Positions 1-5,227 of a stretch of DNA of 5,227 nt are shown here, in pieces. The stretch lies in contig CALCJH010000300.1 in assembly GCA_937967775.1 (NCBI GenBank), positions 1 through 5,227 of the forward strand, written 5' to 3'. The position numbers and the translations under genes are program-made. Every line of letters begins with the position of its first letter. The first letter of the stretch is position 1. This DNA is from an uncultured bacterium (lineage in GTDB: Bacteria > Armatimonadota > UBA5829 > DSUL01). Below the pieces are notes generated by a model. The model was not told the origin of the DNA, ran no database searches, and saw only the letters and a program-made list of their open reading frames with translations.

Positions 1-2
1 CA

Positions 3-56
3 GGAATTGGCGTCATTGTAGTCCGCGCGGCCCGGGAGGGCCGCAGCGTAGGTTAG
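3..56 (+). CDS. Probable ilv leader peptide, C-terminal part only (start lies left of the window)
   Basis: This open frame enters from the left edge and ends at TAG 54-56. The visible residues read GIGVIVVRAAREGRSVG. Five of residues 2-7 are Ile or Val (codons at 6, 12, 15, 18 and 21). A short basic tail follows, then structured RNA and an intrinsic terminator ahead of ilvB. In ribosome-mediated attenuation of ilv operons, leader peptides carry such Ile/Val runs so that shortage of charged tRNA stalls the ribosome and prevents early termination. A 7-bp hairpin with a GGGA loop (27-44) starts directly behind the run, where a stalled ribosome would cover it. The start codon and ribosome site are outside the window, so the frame could instead be the end of an unrelated upstream gene. 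Peptide length is unknown. Confidence 0.5.
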   Translation, partial: GIGVIVVRAAREGRSVG

Positions 57-226
57 CTGCCCGGCTGGCAGGCATCGTCCTGTGCCGGAGCGGCGAGCCG
101 GTGTCCTGCCTTACGAGAGTTGCAAACGTCCGGCGGCGAACCCTTTCCCTGAAGCCGTAGCAAAGCGCGAAAGGTGCGCAGAAAGCAGTAAGACCTCTCG
201 TCCTCAGGCAGGACGGGGGGTTTTTT
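27..226 (+). promoter_or_regulatory. ilvBNC 5' leader: candidate attenuator with competing hairpins
   Basis: Visible elements, in order: a perfect 7-bp hairpin with a GGGA loop (27-33/38-44); GCAGC/GCTGC (43-47/56-60); a hairpin CCGGC/GCCGG (61-65/84-88) enclosing CAGG/CCTG (69-72/79-82); and an alternative stem GGCAGG/CCTGCC (67-72/105-110). The segment 105-119 can also pair with the terminator. CCTGCC 105-110 matches GGCAGG 207-212, and ACGAGAG 113-119 matches CTCTCGT 195-201, giving 13 pairs around a small internal loop. That pairing excludes the terminator 191-223, so 105-119 is a good antiterminator arm. Together with the Ile/Val run upstream, this supports transcription attenuation in response to branched-chain aminoacyl-tRNA. 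How a ribosome stalled at 6-23 controls the choice between 61-88 and 67-110 is not resolved. I found no T-box core (UGGN within a GGUGGNACCGCG-like element) and no riboswitch consensus I recognise. Confidence 0.55.
191..226 (+). terminator. Intrinsic terminator (attenuator) in the ilv leader
   Basis: The stem runs from 191-204 to 210-223 around a five-base loop CAGGC (205-209). The loop-proximal six pairs (CGTCCT/AGGACG) are perfect, and the stem continues with C-G and U-G pairs and then A-U/G-U at the base. Six T residues follow at 221-226. It lies about 70 bases before the ilvB start in the same direction, so it must be read through for the operon to be expressed. That position fits an attenuator better than the terminator of an upstream gene, and an antiterminator partner exists at 105-119. 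Confidence 0.8.
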
Positions 227-280
227 GCATGCGGCTGTGCGCCGCGTGGTGTTTTCCAGTTATGCTGTAGAACAGTCAGA

Positions 281-301
281 AGAGGTCCGGAGAAGACATT
301 G
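281..301 (+). promoter_or_regulatory. Ribosome binding site and TTG start of ilvB
   Basis: GGAG at 289-292, within a purine-rich stretch, lies six bases before TTG at 299-301. No ATG or GTG occurs in this frame before codon 37, which falls inside the conserved enzyme core. The TTG is therefore the only start that keeps the full N-terminal domain. Confidence 0.75.
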
Positions 302-2062
302 GAAAGATCGAAAAAGTCCCAGATAGAGAAGTATCAGGCCGGTCCCCGCAAGGGATCCGCGCCCAAAGTACAGGCTGGCCACAAAGTCAGCGGGGCCAGA
401 GCCTTGATGGAGTCCATCAAGCTGCACGGCGGCGAGGTGGTCTTCGGGCTGCCTGGCGGGGTGATGCTCCCGGCATACGACGTCTTGTACGATGACGGTG
501 GCATCAGCCACATCTTGGTGGGCCACGAACAGGGCGGTTGCCATATGGCCGACGGGTTCGCACGTGCCACCGGAAAAGTTGGCGTGTGCTTTGCCACATC
601 GGGACCTGGGGCCACGAACCTGGTGACCGGCCTGTGCAATGCCCACATGGATTCGGTGCCCGTGGTTGCGGTGACGGGACAGGTCCGCACCACTGTGCTG
701 GGCAAGGACGCCTTCCAGGAGGCGGACATCACCGGCATCACGATGCCCGTCACCAAGCACAACTACCTGGTCAGCGATCCGAACAGCATCCCGCGCATCA
801 TCGCCGAGGCGTTCTACATCGCGCGGACCGGGCGACCGGGGCCGGTGCTGGTGGATATCCCGATGGATGTGGCGCTGGCCCAGATCGAATATCACCCGGT
901 CACCGAAGTTAAGATCCGCTCCTACAACCCGGAGGTGCCTCTGCGGCTGGATAATCTGGACGAGGCCGCGCGGCTTATCGCCGAGGCGAAGCGGGGCGTC
1001 ATCTACGTGGGGCAGGGAGCCATCATATCGGGCGCCTGGCGGGAGGTGCGCGAGCTGGCCCGCAAGACACAGTTCCCCACTACCACCACGCTGCTCGCCA
1101 AGGGGACGATGGACGAGACCGATCCTCTCTCCCTCGGCATGCTCGGGATGCACGGGACGGCGTATGCGAATTTCGCCATCCGCGACTGCGACCTGCTGAT
1201 TGCGGTGGGGGCGCGTTTCGATGACCGCGTCACGGGAAAGGTGGATGCCTGGGCGCCAGGGGCGAAGATCATCCACATAGACATTGACCCTGCGGAGATC
1301 GGCAAGATCTACATCCCGGATGTCGCCCTAAACGGCGACTGCCGGGCGGTGCTGCAGGCGCTGCTGCCGCTGGTTGCGGAGCGCGGGCCGACGGAGTGGA
1401 ATGAGCAGATCGAGCGCTGGAAGCAGGAGTTCCCGCTGTGGTATCCGAAGGGTGAGGATCGGGTGTATCCTCAGGCGGTGTGCGAGGAGCTCTGGAACGT
1501 GACGAAGGGGGAAGCCATCGTCACCACGGGTGTGGGCCAGCATCAGATGTGGGCGGCCCAGTTCTACCGCTGCAAATATCCGAGGACGTTCATCACCAGC
1601 GGCGGACTGGGGACTATGGGCTTCGGCCTGCCGGCGGCCATCGGCTGCGCAGTGGGTGTGCCGGACCGGCCCGTCTGGTGCGTGGACGGCGACGGAAGCT
1701 TCATTATGACCAGCGAGGAGCTGATGCCCGCAGTCCAGCACCGCATCCCGGTGAAGGTGGCCATCATCAACAACTTCTGCCTGGGAATGGTGCGGCAGTG
1801 GCAGTCGCTCTTCTGGGATCAGAGGCTCAGCGCCATTGACCTGAGCTACCAGCCGGACTTCGTGAAGCTGGCGGAAGCATACGGCGCGGTGGGAATGCGC
1901 GTGACCAGACCCGAGGAGATCCGCCCGGCCATAGAGAAGGCCAACGAGATCAACGACCGGCCCGTGGTGGTGGACTTCCACGTGGTCAAGGACGAGAACG
2001 TGCTGCCGATGATCCCTGCCGGTCAGACGATCGAGCAGATGATGGTCGAAAAGCCGCGCTGA
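299..2062 (+). CDS. ilvB: Acetolactate synthase (acetohydroxyacid synthase), large catalytic subunit
   Basis: This cytoplasmic ThDP-, Mg2+- and FAD-dependent enzyme condenses two pyruvates to 2-acetolactate, or pyruvate with 2-ketobutyrate to 2-aceto-2-hydroxybutyrate, the committed step to Val, Leu and Ile. At 587 residues it has normal family length. The ThDP N-terminal domain covers roughly residues 31-195 and contains the catalytic Glu77 in GHEQGG, followed by the family block MADGFARATGKVG. The middle FAD-binding domain spans about 220-355. The C-terminal ThDP domain spans about 415-560, with GDG at 464-466 and NN at 491-492 forming the metal/diphosphate motif, then LGMVRQWQ. About 30 mostly polar and basic residues precede the conserved start KVSGARALMES, longer than in many homologues. 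The residue before HEQ is Gly where Arg is common, and the stretch after it is GGC rather than the usual GAA. Translation starts at TTG. The gene is first in the cluster, 16 bases before ilvN. Confidence 0.97.
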   Translation: MERSKKSQIEKYQAGPRKGSAPKVQAGHKVSGARALMESIKLHGGEVVFGLPGGVMLPAYDVLYDDGGISHILVGHEQGGCHMADGFARATGKVGVCFATSGPGATNLVTGLCNAHMDSVPVVAVTGQVRTTVLGKDAFQEADITGITMPVTKHNYLVSDPNSIPRIIAEAFYIARTGRPGPVLVDIPMDVALAQIEYHPVTEVKIRSYNPEVPLRLDNLDEAARLIAEAKRGVIYVGQGAIISGAWREVRELARKTQFPTTTTLLAKGTMDETDPLSLGMLGMHGTAYANFAIRDCDLLIAVGARFDDRVTGKVDAWAPGAKIIHIDIDPAEIGKIYIPDVALNGDCRAVLQALLPLVAERGPTEWNEQIERWKQEFPLWYPKGEDRVYPQAVCEELWNVTKGEAIVTTGVGQHQMWAAQFYRCKYPRTFITSGGLGTMGFGLPAAIGCAVGVPDRPVWCVDGDGSFIMTSEELMPAVQHRIPVKVAIINNFCLGMVRQWQSLFWDQRLSAIDLSYQPDFVKLAEAYGAVGMRVTRPEEIRPAIEKANEINDRPVVVDFHVVKDENVLPMIPAGQTIEQMMVEKPR

Positions 2063-2078
2063 AAGGAGCCTCTCAGAT

Positions 2079-2612
2079 ATGCCAGTCACGAAATCCAGTC
2101 CGCAGCAGAATGTGGGCATGCAGCACACCATTACCGTGCTTGTGGAGAACAAGCCGGGTGTTCTGACCCGTGTGGCCGGGCTGTTTGCCAGACGCGGATA
2201 TAATATCGAGTCGCTCGCCGTGAGCATCACCGAGGATCCCACGGTCTCCCGTATGACGGTGGTAGCCAGCGGAGACGCTCAGGCGCTGGATCAGATCAAC
2301 AAACAGCTTGCCAAGCTGATTGATGTGATCCACGTAGCGGACTATACGGACCTGCCCATGGTAGAGCGCGAACTGGCGCTCATCAAGGTGAATGCGGATA
2401 CGTCTGTCCGCGGGGAGGTGATGCAGCTTGTGGACATCTTTCGCGCGAAGATCATTGACATCAGCGACAAGACCTTCACCATCGAGGTGACGGGCGGGGT
2501 GGAAAAGATCAACGCGTTCGAGAAGATGCTGGAGCCCTACGGCATCCGGGAGATGGTCCGCACGGGACGCATTGCGCTGGTCAGGGGAGCCAGGACCGCG
2601 GCCCAGACCTGA
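2079..2612 (+). CDS. ilvN: Acetolactate synthase, small regulatory subunit
   Basis: This is the regulatory partner of IlvB. It stimulates catalysis and, in the family, binds valine (or another branched-chain amino acid) for feedback inhibition. It has 177 residues, close to the usual 160-175. An N-terminal ACT domain spans about residues 15-90 and includes ENKPGVLTRVAGLFARRGYN, the signature of this subunit. A C-terminal small-subunit domain spans about 95-172, with REMVRTGRIALVRG near the end. ATG 2079 is preceded by AAAGGAG at 2062-2068, ten bases upstream. A second ATG at 2118 (residue 14) lies nearer the conserved part but has a poorer ribosome site. The 16-base gap after ilvB implies co-transcription. 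The gene is called ilvH in some species. Which effector binds cannot be read from the sequence. Confidence 0.95.
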   Translation: MPVTKSSPQQNVGMQHTITVLVENKPGVLTRVAGLFARRGYNIESLAVSITEDPTVSRMTVVASGDAQALDQINKQLAKLIDVIHVADYTDLPMVERELALIKVNADTSVRGEVMQLVDIFRAKIIDISDKTFTIEVTGGVEKINAFEKMLEPYGIREMVRTGRIALVRGARTAAQT

Positions 2613-3740
<1,128 letters not shown>

Positions 3741-3768
3741 GACCTTGCGGAGGCGCATTTCCGGAGGC

Positions 3769-3798
3769 GGGGCCGGGGCTCTGATGCTCCGGCCCTTT
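3769..3798 (+). terminator. Probable terminator after ilvC
   Basis: GGGCCGG (3770-3776) pairs with CCGGCCC (3789-3795), and the stem continues inward with G-U, G-C and C-G to a six-base loop TCTGAT. The stem has ten pairs. It is followed by TTT and then a mixed T/A-rich stretch (GCTCATATTACT), so the T tract is weak. Its position 28 bases after the ilvC stop, before a long gap with its own leader signals, supports its being the end of the ilvBNC transcript, perhaps with some readthrough. Confidence 0.6.
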
Positions 3799-3841
3799 GC
3801 TCATATTACTGTCGCCGCGCCGCAACCTGTGACTGATGCTC

Positions 3842-3870
3842 TTGCGCATCGGGGCAATATGTGGTAGAAG
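3842..3870 (+). promoter_or_regulatory. Candidate sigma70-type promoter for leuA
   Basis: TTGCGC (3842-3847) and TAGAAG (3865-3870) are separated by 17 bases, and a TG one base before the -10 gives an extended -10. The match is partial (three of six and four of six). Transcription would begin near 3877, about ten bases before the possible ATG of the leader ORF. A small inverted repeat, GATGC/GCATC (3835-3839/3846-3850), overlaps the -35. Tentative, because GC-rich genomes contain many such matches. Confidence 0.35.
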
Positions 3871-3886
3871 AACAGTAACTGCAATG

Positions 3887-4003
3887 ATGCGCCAGAGGAA
3901 TGTGACTGTTCACACGCTTTCAATAGAGTGCGGCTTCGGGCCGGACTTGGTCTCCGCACGCATTCTGGCTGGCATCATTATCCTCATCCTCGCGCTTATC
4001 TAG
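3887..4003 (+). CDS. Probable leuA leader peptide, Ile/Leu-rich
   Basis: This 38-codon frame ends in ILAGIIILILALI followed by TAG 4001-4003. The last nine codons (3974-4000) are ATC ATT ATC CTC ATC CTC GCG CTT ATC, so eight of nine encode Ile or Leu. The stop abuts the first arm of an RNA switch (4003-4014) and the leuA terminator follows, the usual arrangement of leader-peptide attenuators such as leuL and ilvL. The peptide would be a sensor and need not function as a protein. The start is uncertain. ATG 3887 lacks a clear Shine-Dalgarno but lies just after the candidate promoter. GTG 3902 has GAGGA only two bases upstream. TTG 3947 would give an 18-residue peptide. Because the tail is hydrophobic, a small membrane protein is the main alternative, but the downstream RNA architecture favours a leader. 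Ile codons outnumber Leu codons, which is unusual for a leu leader. Confidence 0.65.
   Translation: MRQRNVTVHTLSIECGFGPDLVSARILAGIIILILALI
3901..3914. repeat. Inverted repeat TGTGA-N4-TCACA
   Basis: TGTGA (3901-3905) and TCACA (3910-3914) are exact complements around CTGT. It resembles a Crp/Fnr half-site pair, but the spacer is four rather than six bases. It lies about 30 bases downstream of the candidate -10 and inside the leader ORF. It could be an operator, or chance. Confidence 0.25.
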
Positions 4004-4093
4004 CCTGCGGTCCCTTCGTCACGCTGGGGTCGCGGGCTGGCCGAATGGCCACGGACTGAGCAGGCCGGCGGTCCCGGCGGGGTCTGCTCTTTT
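4003..4093 (+). promoter_or_regulatory. leuA attenuator: mutually exclusive RNA stems
   Basis: Segment 1 (4003-4014, GCCTGCGGTCCC) pairs along all 12 positions, with three G-U pairs, with segment 2 (4026-4037, GGGGTCGCGGGC). Segment 3 (4064-4075, GCCGGCGGTCCC) is an 11/12 copy of segment 1, so segment 2 can pair with it instead at 11 of 12 positions. A small GGCC-GAAT-GGCC hairpin (4039-4050) sits in the intervening loop. Segment 3 lies in the 5' half of the terminator 4058-4093, so 2:3 pairing prevents termination. This is the classical 1:2 / 2:3 / 3:4 logic. A ribosome stalled in the Ile/Leu run just upstream would cover segment 1, free segment 2 and allow leuA transcription. With ample charged tRNA, the ribosome reaches the stop and the terminator can form. 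The pairing is seen; the mechanism is inferred from known leu, his and trp leaders. Confidence 0.75.
4058..4093 (+). terminator. Intrinsic terminator (attenuator) upstream of leuA
   Basis: The outer stem GAGCAG (4058-4063)/CTGCTC (4084-4089) and inner stem GCCGG (4064-4068)/CCGGC (4074-4078), with loop CGGTC, stack into one hairpin with a GGGGT bulge on the 3' side. TTTT follows at 4090-4093. It faces leuA, with the gene starting about 120 bases later, and its 5' arm overlaps the antiterminator partner segment, so conditional rather than constitutive termination is likely. Confidence 0.7.
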
Positions 4094-4153
4094 ACCTTCC
4101 ACCTGAAACGGCCGCAAAGGGAGTCCACGTGTACGGCGGTGGGCAGCCGGGGC

Positions 4154-4194
4154 CTCAAGGACTTCTTGAGGATGATTGAAGACCAGAATTCTGG
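4154..4194 (+). repeat. Hairpin and 12-bp palindrome just upstream of leuA
   Basis: CTCAAG (4154-4159)/CTTGAG (4165-4170) form a 6-bp stem with loop GACTT, and CCAGAATTCTGG (4183-4194) is a perfect palindrome ending six bases before the leuA Shine-Dalgarno. Either could be a protein-binding site or affect translation initiation. Neither has a T tract. No function can be assigned. Confidence 0.35.
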
Positions 4195-4211
4195 AGACGC
4201 GAGGAGCAAAA

Positions 4212-5227
4212 ATGCAGGACAACGGCAACCGGGTCATCATTTTCGATACCACGTTGAGGGACGGCGAACAGTCCCCCGGCGCCAGTATGAACATCGAGGA
4301 GAAGCTGGAGGCTGCGCGCCAGCTCGCTCGCCTGAACGTGGATGTCATTGAGGCGGGGTTTCCCATCGCCAGCGAAGGGGATTTCGAAGCGGTGCGGCAG
4401 GTTGCCCGCGAGATTCGCGGCGGTCCGGCCATCGCGGGCCTGGCAAGGGCCGTGGACGCCGATATAGACCGCGCGGCCGAGGCGCTGAAAGAAGCGGAAC
4501 GTCCCCGCATCCATACTTTCATCGCCACTTCTGACGTTCACCTGCAGCACAAGCTGCGCATGAGCCGTGAGCAGGTGCTGGAGCGCGCTGTAGAGGCTGT
4601 CCGGCGTGCCCGCAACTACTGCGACGACGTGGAGTTCTCCCCGGAGGACGCCGCCCGTTCGGACATAGACTTCCTGTGCAGGGTCGTGGAGGCGGTCATT
4701 GACGCCGGCGCAGGCACGGTGAACATCCCGGATACCGTCGGATATTCCACTCCGGCGGAGTTCGGAGCCATGATCCGCACTCTGAAAGAGCGGGTGCCGA
4801 ACATTGACCGCGCGGTCATCAGCGTTCACTGCCACAACGATCTGGGGCTGGCTGTGGCCAACTCCCTCTCCGCGCTGCAGAACGGCGCACGGCAGGTGGA
4901 GTGCACCATCAACGGTATCGGCGAGCGCGCTGGAAACGCCGCGCTGGAAGAGATCGTGATGGCGTTGGAGACCCGGAAGGATGTGTTCGGGCTTACGACA
5001 GGCATCAATACGCGCGAGATTCTGCGCACCAGCCGGCTTATCTCCGAGCTGACGGGCATCGTGGTGCAGCCGAACAAGGCGGTGGTGGGCGCGAACGCTT
5101 TCGCTCATGAGGCAGGTATCCACCAGCACGGCATCCTGATGAACCGTGAGACCTACGAGATCATGTCCCCGGAGTCCGTGGGGATGCGCGAGTCGAAGCT
5201 GGTGCTGGGCAAGCATTCGGGGCGGCA
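4212..5227 (+). CDS. leuA: 2-isopropylmalate synthase, N-terminal two thirds (cut by the window end)
   Basis: The enzyme condenses acetyl-CoA with 2-ketoisovalerate to 2-isopropylmalate, the first committed step to leucine. 338 codons are visible, against about 510-520 for the whole enzyme. The frame is open to the right edge. ATG 4212 follows GAGGAG (4201-4206) by five bases. The TIM-barrel catalytic domain begins with [14 protein letters not shown] (Arg16, Asp17). The metal-binding HCHND motif has His206 and His208, and GIGERAGN provides Asn242 as the third conserved site. [11 protein letters not shown] and LGKHSGR near the edge are also typical. The leucine-binding regulatory domain lies outside the window, so feedback sensitivity cannot be judged. 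Homocitrate and citramalate synthases share the barrel, but the SPGASMN and [12 protein letters not shown] stretches and the branched-chain context favour LeuA. Expression is probably governed by the attenuator at 4003-4093. Confidence 0.95.
   Translation, partial: MQDNGNRVIIFDTTLRDGEQSPGASMNIEEKLEAARQLARLNVDVIEAGFPIASEGDFEAVRQVAREIRGGPAIAGLARAVDADIDRAAEALKEAERPRIHTFIATSDVHLQHKLRMSREQVLERAVEAVRRARNYCDDVEFSPEDAARSDIDFLCRVVEAVIDAGAGTVNIPDTVGYSTPAEFGAMIRTLKERVPNIDRAVISVHCHNDLGLAVANSLSALQNGARQVECTINGIGERAGNAALEEIVMALETRKDVFGLTTGINTREILRTSRLISELTGIVVQPNKAVVGANAFAHEAGIHQHGILMNRETYEIMSPESVGMRESKLVLGKHSGR

Noticed and set aside
41..66. Minus-strand stretch CAGCTAACCT resembling the 3' signature of the c-di-AMP (ydaO) riboswitch
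   Set aside because: The other conserved blocks of that riboswitch were not found on the minus strand, and no minus-strand gene lies downstream within the window. A ten-base match alone is chance.
165..226. T-box riboswitch in the ilv leader
   Set aside because: The terminator looks T-box-like and GAAAGGTGCGC precedes it, but the invariant UGGN antiterminator bulge element and a recognisable stem I specifier loop are absent.
82..270. 62-codon plus-strand frame starting at GTG in the ilv leader
   Set aside because: It runs through the terminator hairpin and its T tract, has no ribosome site and shows no family sequence or branched-chain codon run. It is a by-product of the structured leader.
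244..276. Internal promoter between the ilv terminator and ilvB (TAGAAC at 268-273, sharing AGAACAGT with the leuA promoter region)
   Set aside because: No acceptable -35 lies at 16-18 bases. The shared eight-base string is probably coincidence.
260..1276. Long minus-strand frames opposite ilvB (also 1328-2242)
   Set aside because: They mirror the codon structure of a GC-rich gene with clear conserved motifs on the plus strand. Their His/Arg-rich composition matches no family.
3748..3769. Direct repeat CGGAGGCG (3748-3755 and 3762-3769) after ilvC
   Set aside because: Two short copies in GC-rich DNA next to a terminator, with no further copies. No evidence of function.
4155..5216. 353-codon minus-strand frame opposite leuA
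   Set aside because: The plus strand encodes unmistakable LeuA motifs through the whole stretch. The reverse frame is a shadow.

Overview
This is a GC-rich bacterial window carrying the front half of branched-chain amino acid biosynthesis on the plus strand. It holds a complete ilvB-ilvN-ilvC cluster (acetolactate synthase large and small subunits, then ketol-acid reductoisomerase) and, after a 471-base gap, the first two thirds of leuA (2-isopropylmalate synthase), which runs off the right edge. The sequence does not identify the organism. High GC, strong Shine-Dalgarno sites and TTG starts on ilvB and ilvC fit many GC-rich phyla, and no gene here is a lineage marker.

Layout: 1-298 is a structured 5' leader of the ilv operon. 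It contains the tail of a probable Ile/Val-rich leader peptide (stop at 54-56), several hairpins, and a strong intrinsic terminator with a T6 tract (191-226) that sits before ilvB. Next come ilvB (299-2062), ilvN (2079-2612), a 90-base spacer with a perfect 10-bp hairpin, and ilvC (2703-3740). A terminator-like hairpin (about 3769-3798) probably ends this unit. The gap 3741-4211 is not empty. It has a candidate promoter, a short ORF ending in an Ile/Leu run (stop 4001-4003), and a textbook three-way attenuator: a 12-base segment at 4003-4014 is nearly repeated at 4064-4075, and one segment at 4026-4037 can pair with either copy. The second copy lies in the 5' arm of a terminator (4058-4093) upstream of leuA.

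The enzymes form one pathway. IlvB and IlvN make acetolactate or acetohydroxybutyrate, and IlvC isomerises and reduces these. After dehydration by IlvD (not in the window), the valine precursor 2-ketoisovalerate is the substrate of LeuA. The main result is that both transcription units appear to carry their own attenuator, one with Ile/Val codons ahead of ilvB and one with Ile/Leu codons ahead of leuA. The second observation is that IlvC has an atypical acidic cofactor-specificity loop, which suggests NADH rather than strict NADPH use. No mobile elements, CRISPR arrays, tRNA or rRNA genes were seen.
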